Part shown: in pieces, positions 31,770-39,691 of the stretch
Layout: each line of letters starts with the position of its first letter
Position numbering within the stretch: the stretch's first letter is position 1
DNA from: DASPKM01 sp963817075
GTDB taxonomy: Bacteria; Bacteroidota; Bacteroidia; Chitinophagales; Chitinophagaceae
Length of the DNA stretch: 64,000 nt
Reading direction: 5' to 3'
Assembly (NCBI GenBank): GCA_963817075.1
Contig: CAWFMT010000005.1
Location: 806,001 to 870,000 of the forward strand
The notes under the pieces: model-generated
Told to the model about the DNA's origin: nothing
What the model saw: the letters and a program-made list of their open reading frames with translations, nothing else
Databases searched by the model: none
Position numbers and translations under genes: made by a program

Positions 31770-32903
31770 ATGAGACCCAAATTAACCCTCTTAACCGCGT
31801 TTCTTGGGGTGGTCTTAATAACATCCTGCAGCACTTCAAAACTTGCCCAATCTTCAAAGCAGGATAAGGATCTTTTTGGAGCTATTCAGGCGATAGAAAA
31901 ATCAAATAATGCCGAAGCCACAAAAGATTTGCCTTCACTTTATCAGGAGACAGTTCAACGGCATGAAAATAAAATAGCAGAGTATAAGAATTCTACTGAT
32001 CCGGAAAGGTGGCAGAATATCATTGCCGAGTTGGAAGCGCTTCAAAAGATATACGCCGCGATCAATTCCTCTCCGGCAAGCGCAAAACTTGTAACTCCAC
32101 AGAACTATAGCGGGGCTATTACGGATGCTCGTAAAAATGGAGCAGAGGAGTATTATGATATGGGGATTGAATTTCTTCAATCTGATAGCAGGGATGATGC
32201 GCGAAAAGCATATAAAGCCTTCCAGGCGGTAAATCGTATCTACCCAAATTATAAGGATGCTACTTCTTTATTAAAGAAAGCGGAGGAAAAAGGTATTCTT
32301 CATATTGTGATAAATCCAGTAGAGAGTCGCGGATATATGTATGGCAGGATGTCATTTACGGCAGATAATTTCCAAAGGAATCTTGTCCGTGATCTCGGGG
32401 GTGATTTTGGAAATAATTATTCTGGTGCAAAATTTTATACTGATTGGGATGCAAGAAGCAAGAAGGTCCAGCCAGATTGGGTTGTTGATCTGGTTTGGTC
32501 AAACATGTACATATCTCCAATCAATTCTAATTCAACCTCAAGGAATGTTTCCAAACAAATTGAAACTGGAAAGGATGCGAATGGCAAACCGATCTATCAA
32601 ACAGTTACCGCCACGCTGTATGTAACCCGGAAAAACATTGACGCAAGAGGTGAAATGGAATACAGGATCCAGGATGTGCAGGAAAGAGAAAATATTGAAT
32701 GGAACCGTATTCCTGCTTATCTGAATTACAATGTTGAATACGCAACATATACAGGCGATTCAAGGGCACTAAGTGGGTATGATCTCACACTCGTTAATAA
32801 TAGCAGGTTTGCTTATGTTGATGAATCCGCAATAGTTGATGAATTATACGAGCGTGTGTACTCACAGTTACGAAGCAGGCTGGAAACCGCTTCACGTTGG
32901 TAG
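31770..32903 (+). CDS. Large lipoprotein of unknown function with TPR-like middle
   Basis: About 377 residues from the ATG at 31770; a TTG 30 bases upstream adds an unlikely extension. The lipobox is in LGVVLITSCSTSK. The middle part (EYYDMGIEFLQSDSRDDARKAYKAFQAVNRIYPNYKDA) resembles a tetratricopeptide unit. A beta-rich C-terminal region (VVDLVWSNMYISPINSN onward) follows. I do not recognise the family. A strong terminator follows. Confidence 0.65.
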   Translation: MRPKLTLLTAFLGVVLITSCSTSKLAQSSKQDKDLFGAIQAIEKSNNAEATKDLPSLYQETVQRHENKIAEYKNSTDPERWQNIIAELEALQKIYAAINSSPASAKLVTPQNYSGAITDARKNGAEEYYDMGIEFLQSDSRDDARKAYKAFQAVNRIYPNYKDATSLLKKAEEKGILHIVINPVESRGYMYGRMSFTADNFQRNLVRDLGGDFGNNYSGAKFYTDWDARSKKVQPDWVVDLVWSNMYISPINSNSTSRNVSKQIETGKDANGKPIYQTVTATLYVTRKNIDARGEMEYRIQDVQERENIEWNRIPAYLNYNVEYATYTGDSRALSGYDLTLVNNSRFAYVDESAIVDELYERVYSQLRSRLETASRW

Positions 32904-32954
32904 TCTGCTACCACTCAAATTATCCATTGTTGGACGGTTATAGGTAAATTGAAG

Positions 32955-32983
32955 CAGCTCCGGTTTTGCGGGGCTGTTTTTAT
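32955..32983 (+). terminator. Rho-independent terminator of the lipoprotein gene
   Basis: CAGC-CCG pairs with CGG-GCTG around a TTTT-containing loop, with one mismatch on each side, followed by TTTTTATT. Confidence 0.8.
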
Positions 32984-33048
32984 TAGGCAAAATCTCAAGA
33001 ACCAAAACCCAAATTCCAAAGAAAGCAGAGAAAATTCTAATGAAAAAG

Positions 33049-33200
33049 TAAAAATGCAAAATGTAAAATGAAGAATTTCATCCAAAAAAGCAAAATGAGG
33101 TAACCCGGTAAGATTTTCTCTGCGAATACTCTGCGTTCTCTTATTCTCTGCGGTAAAATATTTCACGCAAAGAGGCAAAGTGAGCAAAGGCGCAAAGCAT
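33049..33200. repeat. Mosaic intergenic repeat block
   Basis: Contains AAAATGCAAAATGTAAAATGAAG, then CTCTGCG...CTCTGCGTTCTC...CTCTGCGGTAAA, then TTTCACGCAAAGAGGCAAAG and AAAGGCGCAAAG. These are the same modules as at 27.1, 49.0, 49.8 and 53.4 kb. Confidence 0.7.
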
Positions 33201-33310
33201 TTCGCTAAAATTAGTTTGATTCGTGGTTCTTATTAAAATTTCTTTGGATCTTGGGTTTTGGATTTTGTGATTTTCCAAAGGAGGTTATTTATTTCTAGGT
33301 ATATTCAGAA

Positions 33311-33913
33311 TTATTGCTTGCTCAATGATTTTGGTGATGTTGGTAATAAACCAAAGGTGCTAATATGCAGTGACTGCTCCCCATGAAAGGAATGATTGTT
33401 GGTGAGTTCAGCTTTGAGATGTGAAGATTTTCTCGTGCTTACATAGTATCCATCAAAAATATTTCTCGACTTATTTTCAAACGATCCGTTTGACAGCTCT
33501 AATTCAATCCACTCTCCATTTTCTTCAATGAGGATCCTTACATTATCAAAGAAGTATTCCCCATTTCCATTTACAGCATTATAAAACCAGAGTTTCCATG
33601 CTTCCTGAGGCACCTGTCCGGTGATGGTATGAATAGTCCACCCATTCTCTTTATGCGTATTTTTTGTGAAGGCAGAGTTATTGAGAAAGTCATCGTTCCC
33701 CTTTCCAACTCCAACCCCATTGATCCTAACCTTGGAAAAAGTATCGGAAGCGCGAGCGTCAACCGCCACCTGATATTTGAAAGTCTTTCCACGGAATTCC
33801 TTTACAGAAACCTCTTTCACGAAGTATACTTCATCGGGAAAATAAAACCATTCATTCTGGGCTGAAGATTGAAGATAGCTTAGCAGGATACAAGCAAGGA
33901 CAAGGGCTTTCAT
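33311..33913 (-). CDS. Secreted beta-rich protein of unknown function
   Basis: A protein of 200 residues with a signal peptide (MKALVLACILLSYLQSSAQ). The mature part has the alternating pattern of a jelly-roll or carbohydrate-binding-like module (KTFKYQVAVDARASDTF, GWTIHTITGQVPQEAWKLWFY, GEYFFDNVRILIEENGEWIELEL). Such modules often precede enzyme domains in Bacteroidota, so this may be a stand-alone or shortened version. No partner is adjacent apart from feoB downstream on the same strand (divided from it by about 50 bases). Confidence 0.55.
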   Translation of the reverse strand: MKALVLACILLSYLQSSAQNEWFYFPDEVYFVKEVSVKEFRGKTFKYQVAVDARASDTFSKVRINGVGVGKGNDDFLNNSAFTKNTHKENGWTIHTITGQVPQEAWKLWFYNAVNGNGEYFFDNVRILIEENGEWIELELSNGSFENKSRNIFDGYYVSTRKSSHLKAELTNNHSFHGEQSLHISTFGLLPTSPKSLSKQ

Positions 33914-33962
33914 GGGTTGGATATTGGGTCAATCTGAAAACGGGAAAAAGAGCAAATTATTT

Positions 33963-36086
33963 TCAGTTGAATAGATTGTAAGTCAGAAGACTTAAAACAT
34001 ATGCAAGTCCTGTCATATAAATGAGCTGAATAATAGGCCATTTCCAGGTCCCGGTCTCTCTTTTAACGATGGCTAAAGTGCTCATACATTGCATGGCGAA
34101 AACATAAAATATCATTAGGGAAAGCCCGGTTGCCAGGGTATACACCTTGCTGCCATCAGGTTTTTTTGCTTCCCTCATCTTCTCCCTGAGTTTTTTTGGC
34201 TGATTAGAATCATCTTCCTCAACACTATAAAGTGTGGCCATTGTGCCAACAAACACTTCCCTTGCGGCAAATGAGGTGATCAGGGCGATGCCGATCTTCC
34301 AATCAAACCCTAATGGTTGGATGACCGGTTCTATTGTTTTGCCAAGGATGCCTGCATAAGAATTTTGAAGTAGGGCGGTCTTTTTCTCCTGAGATAATTG
34401 TAGTGACTGGCCAGGATTGCGAGCTATTGAACTATCATAACTGGAAGCGACCGCTGCCATCCTATCTTTCGGACCAAAGGTGCTGAGTCCCCAAAGAATG
34501 AGGCTGATTACCATGATCACTTTTCCAGCCTCAAAAACAAAGATCCTTGCCTTTTCAACCATTGTTACAAGAACGTTTTTCCAGCGGGGTGACCTATAAA
34601 TGGGTAACTCCAGGATAAATATGCTTCTCTCTTTGATTTTAATAAATGATTTAGCGACATAGGCTACCAACAGCGCGAAGATTAGACCAAGGAGATAGAG
34701 GGCCATCATAACCATACCCTGCAGACTTAAGACGCCAAGGTAGATTTGCTTTGGGATCACAAGCCCGATCAAGATTGTATACACCGGAAGGCGTGCACTG
34801 CAACTCATTAAAGGAGTCACGAGTATGGTGAGAAGTCTTTCTTTCTTATTTTCAATATTTCTTGCGCTCATTATTGCTGGAACAGCGCAGGCGAAACCAC
34901 TGATCATTGGCATCACACTCTTACCATTGAGACCCACCTTTCTCATTAATTTATCGCTTAGAAAACTGACTCTCGCCATATAACCTGTATCCTCAAGCAA
35001 GGTTATTAATCCGAACAATATCATGATCTGAGGCACAAAAACAAGGATGCCACTCAGACCCGCCAGAATTCCATTGATGAATAGGTCACTGAACCAAGTA
35101 TCAGCCATTATTTTTCCAAAAAAACTTTGAGCCTCCGCAAATACCCATTCAATTAATTGCATTGGGTATTCAGCCAACCAGAAAATTGATTGGAACAATA
35201 GAAAGAGAACAGCAAGAAGTATCAGATAACCCCATGTCCTGTGCAGCAGAACATCATCTATTTTATCAGTGATTAATTTTTTCTGAGTTGGATCAGGTTC
35301 CGATACCGAATGTTTCATCACCTGGTTGATGCGATGGTATCGCTGCAGAATTTCCTCGGCCTGTGTCTTGGTATGGTTAAATCCGGTATTTTCTTCAATA
35401 GCCTCAATTTTTTTCTGCGTCGATTGATCCAGGGCAAAAGATTCGTGATTGATGAGATAATGAATCGCCCGATAATCGCTAAAAGAGGGGAAGAGTTGTT
35501 TAAGACCCGATACAGCAGTTTCGGAAAATGCAGGGACTTCTATGAAATTCCTTGCCGGGATCTTATAATGTTCGTCGGCAGTTAACTCAATCGCCTTCTT
35601 CAATTGTGGTATTCCTTTATTCTTTCTTGGATTGATGGCAACTACCGGCACTCCCAGCTCACGTTCAAGCTCTGAAATATCAACATGAATTCCTTTTTTT
35701 CTGGAAAGATCCAGCATTGTCAATGCCACCACCACTGGAATTTTCAGATCAATGATCTGCGATGCAAACAAAAGATTTCTCTTGAGGTTACTGCCATCCG
35801 CAATCAGCACCACTATTTCAGGTTGAACTGAAACATCCTGTTGCATAAGGACACGATAAGCCACCCACTCATCCTCTCTCCTCGGGTACAAACTGTAAGT
35901 TCCTGGAAGGTCTACAATCGAAGCATTCAAATCGTTGCTAATGGAGCATGACCCGATCTTTTTGTCAACAGTAACACCAGGAAAATTTCCAACTTTTTGA
36001 TTAAGTCCGGTGAGGGAATTGAAAAGCGAGCTTTTACCGCTATTGGGGTTACCAACTAGAGCTATATGGATTGTTCTGTTCTTCAA
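33963..36086 (-). CDS. feoB: Ferrous iron transport protein B
   Basis: A protein of 707 residues. The N-terminal G domain has GNPNSGKSSLFNSLTG (G1), VTVDKKIG (G2), DLPGTYSL (G3) and ALTMLD (G4). The membrane domain contains the two Gate motifs, including MSCSARLPVYTILIGLVIP with the conserved cysteine, and FAAREVFVGTMATLY. It imports Fe2+ across the inner membrane. No feoA is beside it; the only FeoA in the window is 18 kb away with nadD. A -7 box 14 bases before the ATG supports its own transcription. Confidence 0.97.
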   Translation of the reverse strand: MKNRTIHIALVGNPNSGKSSLFNSLTGLNQKVGNFPGVTVDKKIGSCSISNDLNASIVDLPGTYSLYPRREDEWVAYRVLMQQDVSVQPEIVVLIADGSNLKRNLLFASQIIDLKIPVVVALTMLDLSRKKGIHVDISELERELGVPVVAINPRKNKGIPQLKKAIELTADEHYKIPARNFIEVPAFSETAVSGLKQLFPSFSDYRAIHYLINHESFALDQSTQKKIEAIEENTGFNHTKTQAEEILQRYHRINQVMKHSVSEPDPTQKKLITDKIDDVLLHRTWGYLILLAVLFLLFQSIFWLAEYPMQLIEWVFAEAQSFFGKIMADTWFSDLFINGILAGLSGILVFVPQIMILFGLITLLEDTGYMARVSFLSDKLMRKVGLNGKSVMPMISGFACAVPAIMSARNIENKKERLLTILVTPLMSCSARLPVYTILIGLVIPKQIYLGVLSLQGMVMMALYLLGLIFALLVAYVAKSFIKIKERSIFILELPIYRSPRWKNVLVTMVEKARIFVFEAGKVIMVISLILWGLSTFGPKDRMAAVASSYDSSIARNPGQSLQLSQEKKTALLQNSYAGILGKTIEPVIQPLGFDWKIGIALITSFAAREVFVGTMATLYSVEEDDSNQPKKLREKMREAKKPDGSKVYTLATGLSLMIFYVFAMQCMSTLAIVKRETGTWKWPIIQLIYMTGLAYVLSLLTYNLFN

Positions 36087-36100
36087 ACTACTTCAGCCTG

Positions 36101-36108
36101 CAAAAATA
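36101..36108 (-). promoter_or_regulatory. -7 box of feoB
   Basis: On the reverse strand TATTTTTG matches TAnnTTTG and lies 14 bases before the feoB ATG. No Fur-box palindrome was recognised nearby. Confidence 0.5.
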
Positions 36109-36145
36109 AGACGCTGAGTCTGTTATGCCTTACGATTTGAGGAAG

Positions 36146-36889
36146 TTATAACTCCCATTTGTGGACGTTTAATTTCCCGTCTTCGTAAAACGGAAGCACA
36201 TTGGCAACGCCGGTAGTGAGGCAATATCTGATATCCTTCTCCAATCCAAAGCCTGCCAACCGGTGATAATGCGATGCGTCATTTTCTTTCAGGAACTCAA
36301 ACAGGTCTTTCTTAGCGAGTTGATAAAGATTCTCGGCCATTCGGGAAGAATCGCAATTAATGCTGAAATGATTTTTAACGTTTTCAATAACCGCTCCTGC
36401 AAACAATGCATCTTCCATATTAATCCGGTCTTTCCAGGCGGCGCATGCAAGAATAACGGGTCTGCTCTCTTTTATAAGATATGCGCTAACTGCTGCAAGA
36501 TTTGGAAAAGAGCCAGTAATAATAGTTGATGCTCCTTTTTCAAGTGCCATATGCAAAAGCCTTGTTCCGTTTGTTGTGGTTAGAACCAGCGTCTTGCCTT
36601 GGATAAATTCTCTTGGATATTCGAAAGGGGAATTACCATATTTCAAACCTTCAGCAACTTTCCCATCACGTTCGCCTGCAGTATAACATTCCATTTGTCT
36701 TCCCAGCTCGATGCATCTGCTCACGCTATCAACTGGTATGACAGTCTTTGCGCCATTAAACAGAGCAGTAGCAATGGTGGACGTGGCCCGAAGTACATCG
36801 ATAATCACAACAATGCTGTTGTTCATATCATAGAGATGCAACAATGAAGGTGAGAAAGCAGTATGAAGAGTGGGTTTATCCTTACTCAT
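36146..36889 (-). CDS. comB: 2-phosphosulfolactate phosphatase (ComB)
   Basis: A protein of 247 residues. Family blocks: VVVIIDVLRATSTIATALFNGAKTVIPV near the start, YTAGERDGKVAEGLKYGNSPFEY, LVLTTTNGTRLL and EDALFAGAVIENV. ComB removes the phosphate from 2-phosphosulfolactate to give sulfolactate, with Mg2+. In methanogens this belongs to coenzyme M synthesis; in bacteria it makes sulfolactate for sulfonates such as those in sulfonolipids or spores. No comA or comC is adjacent. It lies 4 bases after the SRPBCC gene, in the gcvT unit. Confidence 0.88.
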   Translation of the reverse strand: MSKDKPTLHTAFSPSLLHLYDMNNSIVVIIDVLRATSTIATALFNGAKTVIPVDSVSRCIELGRQMECYTAGERDGKVAEGLKYGNSPFEYPREFIQGKTLVLTTTNGTRLLHMALEKGASTIITGSFPNLAAVSAYLIKESRPVILACAAWKDRINMEDALFAGAVIENVKNHFSINCDSSRMAENLYQLAKKDLFEFLKENDASHYHRLAGFGLEKDIRYCLTTGVANVLPFYEDGKLNVHKWEL

Positions 36890-36893
36890 GAAA

Positions 36894-37370
36894 TTATTTA
36901 TTTAGCAATTGTCTCCACTTGTCCGATTCCGCATATTCCTTGATCAGCCTATTATGGTGATCAATCAATTTGCGAAGATAGGTCGTGAGATATACCTTGT
37001 TAAATAAACGTCCAAGAGTGCCGTAGGGGGACTCATAATTGAAAATATCAATCATGAGTGTTCCATTTTCAACCTTTTTGAAATGATGCTCGTGCCTGAG
37101 ACTTTTGAAATCACCTTCCATCATTTCATCTATGAATAGAATTGGATGTTCAAGTACTACTATTTTAGATTTCAGGATTCTTGACTTACCAAGATGCTTT
37201 GCTTTCCATGTAACTGTTTCATCAAGGTTTATTAATCCTGTACGAACACCAGCCACTGGTTCTTCTTTAGTATGACTTAAAGATTTTTTATGAAGGTCGA
37301 TGCTCCTTGCAAGATCGAATACCAGTTCGACGGGAGCGGCGATAAAAGTTGTAAGATGAATGGTTGGCAT
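36894..37370 (-). CDS. SRPBCC-family (START-like) protein
   Basis: A protein of 158 residues with the SRPBCC ligand-binding pattern: FIAAPVELVFDLARSIDLHKKS, a middle DETVTWKAKHLGKSRILKSKI and FNYESPYGTLGRLFNKVYLTTYLRKLI. Related proteins (cell division inhibitor-like SRPBCC) bind hydrophobic ligands; the ligand here is unknown. It is 39 bases downstream of gcvT and 4 bases upstream of comB. Confidence 0.8.
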   Translation of the reverse strand: MPTIHLTTFIAAPVELVFDLARSIDLHKKSLSHTKEEPVAGVRTGLINLDETVTWKAKHLGKSRILKSKIVVLEHPILFIDEMMEGDFKSLRHEHHFKKVENGTLMIDIFNYESPYGTLGRLFNKVYLTTYLRKLIDHHNRLIKEYAESDKWRQLLNK

Positions 37371-37409
37371 TTTCTAGGACATTGGAGTCGAAAAAATCGA
37401 GCCAGAGTA

Positions 37410-38495
37410 TCATTGAAAAGGAACCTTTACAATTCTTGCTTGTAATAGTTTATCCCTGACTCTGATGTAAATGCTGTTATCCAAATTTGCAAAAGAAGTC
37501 CGGACATACCCTAATCCAACTGCCTTTCCGAGACTTGGCGCTTGTGTTCCTGATGTCACATTTCCTATCGGATCACCACTGAAATCCTTGATCTCATATC
37601 CGTGGCGGGGTATTCCCTTTTCAATCATCTCAAATCCCACAAGTTTTTTTGCTGCGCCTTTTTCTTTCTGAGCGAGAATTATATTCTTGGCTACAAAATC
37701 TTTATTGAATTTAGTGATCCAGCCAAGTCCGGCTTCTAATGGAGAAGTTCCATCATCAATATCATTCCCATACAAACAATAACCCATCTCCAATCTAAGT
37801 GTATCCCTGGCTGCAAGTCCAATGGGCTTTAAACCCTGGGGGATACCCACCTCCATGATCTTATCCCAGATCTTGTCTGCGGCACCATCCTTATCCTCGA
37901 AATAAATTTCAACACCTCCTGATCCTGTATAACCTGTAGCACTTACGAGCACGTTATCAATTCCTGCAAATTTTCCTTTGACAAAAGTGTAATACTTGAG
38001 GTTGAGAATATCCATTTCAGTTAATGGCTGTAGGATCTTTGTGGCATTTGGTCCCTGGATAGCAAGAAGACAAGTCTTGTCAGAAACATTATGCATCTCA
38101 ACCTTACCGGTATTGAATCTGCTGATCCAATTCCAATCCTTTTCAATGTTCGATGCATTTACAACAAGCATGTAAACCTTGTTTTCTTCGATGCAATAAA
38201 CCAGGAGATCATCAACAATGCCACCGGTTTCATTTGGAAGACAGCTATACTGCGCCTTGCCTGCTGTTAATTTGGATGCATCGTTAGTTGTGACTCGCTG
38301 AATAAGGTCAAGGGCTCCTTCTCCTTTGAGAATGAATTCTCCCATATGACTTACGTCAAAAATTCCTGCATTATTACGCACGGCCTGATGCTCTTCTATA
38401 ATTCCCGAATAGGAAATCGGCATTTCGTAGCCTGCAAATTCTGCCAACTTTGCGTTGAGTGCCTGGTGCTTATGTGTAAAAGGAGTTTTTTTCAT
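37410..38495 (-). CDS. gcvT: Glycine cleavage system T protein (aminomethyltransferase)
   Basis: A protein of 361 residues. It starts TPFTHKHQALNAKLAEFAGYEMPISY and has GIFDVSHMGEF, NETGGIVDDLLVYC, ATGYTGSGGVEIYFE and PIGLAARDTLRLEMGYCLYGNDI. These bind tetrahydrofolate and the aminomethyl-lipoyl H protein. It releases ammonia and forms methylene-THF from glycine. The H and P proteins are not in the window. A TACATTTG box lies 35 bases upstream. Confidence 0.96.
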   Translation of the reverse strand: MKKTPFTHKHQALNAKLAEFAGYEMPISYSGIIEEHQAVRNNAGIFDVSHMGEFILKGEGALDLIQRVTTNDASKLTAGKAQYSCLPNETGGIVDDLLVYCIEENKVYMLVVNASNIEKDWNWISRFNTGKVEMHNVSDKTCLLAIQGPNATKILQPLTEMDILNLKYYTFVKGKFAGIDNVLVSATGYTGSGGVEIYFEDKDGAADKIWDKIMEVGIPQGLKPIGLAARDTLRLEMGYCLYGNDIDDGTSPLEAGLGWITKFNKDFVAKNIILAQKEKGAAKKLVGFEMIEKGIPRHGYEIKDFSGDPIGNVTSGTQAPSLGKAVGLGYVRTSFANLDNSIYIRVRDKLLQARIVKVPFQ

Positions 38496-38530
38496 GATAT
38501 AGCTCTTATCGAAACAGAGATTGAAGGCTG

Positions 38531-38538
38531 CAAATGTA
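38531..38538 (-). promoter_or_regulatory. -7 box of gcvT
   Basis: On the reverse strand TACATTTG matches TAnnTTTG, 35 bases before the gcvT ATG at 38495. Confidence 0.45.
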
Positions 38539-38586
38539 TGCCATATTGCTTTTTTGCAGCAGAGGCATCCTCCAATCCCTGCAAAG

Positions 38587-39420
38587 CTATTTCAAAGCCG
38601 GCTCTACACATGCTGCATGACTGGATCCGCAAAGAACGAACACGCGCTCACCCTTTTTTACAAGATTGTTGATTGCGCAAAACAACTGCTGGTTCCGCAG
38701 ATCATTGGTGACGAACATCATGTCGGAAAGAAAACCTGGTAAAGGACCTTCATCGGAAACTGTTCTCCAGTCGGGCCCGTTAGGGAAATGTTTGATCCAG
38801 ATTCGGTCAACATCAGTGAGTGATTTGAAGTGGGATTGCTTGCCCACAAAGGCAGCTCTTGGAAGGAATTCATTGATGAACTCTTCAGTGTTTGTTGGCT
38901 TTCCAAACCTAAGACTACTGAAGTACGGATTCAATACCTGCGCAAGTGCAATCTGTTCTGCTGTAAATTTTTTCTGAAGTTGGGTGGCTAATTCTTTCTT
39001 TGAAAGATCCCAGTTATACAATTTTACATTCCAGGACTTGGCTAGGGATTTCAGCTTGCCACCTTCTCCCAGGTTTTTTACTGGGTCCATAAATCCTGGA
39101 AGAAGAAATCCAAGTCTTCCTTCAACAAGTGCTACAGTTGGTTGAAAATTTTTCCACTCGGTTTCTATTTGCTTGATCTCAGGATGTTTTGGATCCCTTG
39201 TATGAGTAGAACCAAACACGATATATTTTTCATTCTTAATAATCATTGGCCGTGGATGATCAATGATGGTGGCGTATTTGGAAAATGGAATTATTGAAGG
39301 GGCACTACAATTCATTACCTCATAATAGGGCGGCGACTTCCACGCCAGTAAATAAACAATTGCCAATATACCCGCAGTGATCGACAAGATCCAGGCTGCA
39401 GCTTTGAATATGCGTTTCAT
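38587..39420 (-). CDS. Membrane-anchored or secreted TraB/TIKI-like protein (tentative)
   Basis: A protein of 277 residues with an N-terminal hydrophobic segment (AAAWILSITAGILAIVYLLAW). Landmarks are YIVFGSTHTRDPKHPEI, PTVALVEGRLGFLLPG with a Glu after a hydrophobic strand, and VFVLCGSSHAA at the end. The GSTH...EGR...GSSH order is that of the TraB/PrgY/TIKI (EreA/ChaN-like) superfamily, putative metalloproteases or erythromycin-esterase relatives. The identification is by motif only. It is transcribed upstream of gcvT. Confidence 0.55.
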   Translation of the reverse strand: MKRIFKAAAWILSITAGILAIVYLLAWKSPPYYEVMNCSAPSIIPFSKYATIIDHPRPMIIKNEKYIVFGSTHTRDPKHPEIKQIETEWKNFQPTVALVEGRLGFLLPGFMDPVKNLGEGGKLKSLAKSWNVKLYNWDLSKKELATQLQKKFTAEQIALAQVLNPYFSSLRFGKPTNTEEFINEFLPRAAFVGKQSHFKSLTDVDRIWIKHFPNGPDWRTVSDEGPLPGFLSDMMFVTNDLRNQQLFCAINNLVKKGERVFVLCGSSHAACVEPALK

Positions 39421-39455
39421 GACTATACTTTGAGGATAACTGTTAGTTGATTATG

Positions 39456-39597
39456 ATCGGAGGTCGGAAGTCAGATGTCTGAAGTCAGAAATAAAAGAAT
39501 GAAGACTTTAATTTTTATTATGAATTTCTATACCGAAGAGAAATCCGACATCTGACCTCAAACCGCCGACCTCGTCTTCGGGCTTCCGACTTCGGCC
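39456..39597. repeat. Inverted repeat block, family B (GGTCGGAAGTC type)
   Basis: Left arm 39456-39489 (several GGTCGGAAGTCAGA-like units) and right arm 39545-39597 (ACATCTGACCTC, GACTTCGG units) are broadly complementary, with a loop of about 55 bases. Pieces of the same family occur at 42.5, 49.9 and 61.3 kb. No gene is inside. Confidence 0.7.
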
Positions 39598-39601
39598 CTC
39601 G

Positions 39602-39635
39602 TTTAAAATAAGGCCCCCTGAAGACACAGGGGGCC
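39602..39635 (-). terminator. Strong rho-independent terminator of the PspC gene
   Basis: On the reverse strand GGCCCCCTG pairs with CAGGGGGCC (9 bp, 7-base loop or less), followed by TTATTTTAAA. It lies 57 bases after the PspC-gene stop codon. Confidence 0.9.
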
Positions 39636-39691
39636 CTGTTCCAACTTCAACCCCGCGACCATCGCATAAGCGAGGGGGCGGCGGGATTGGA

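Larger units (their letters stand above)
32904..33310. other. Gene-free region with terminator and mosaic repeats
   Basis: About 407 bases between the lipoprotein gene and the next convergent gene contain a terminator (32955-32983) and then a mosaic repeat block (about 33049-33200). The remainder is AT-rich with direct echoes of AATCTCAAGAACC-like text and shows no coding potential. Confidence 0.6.
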
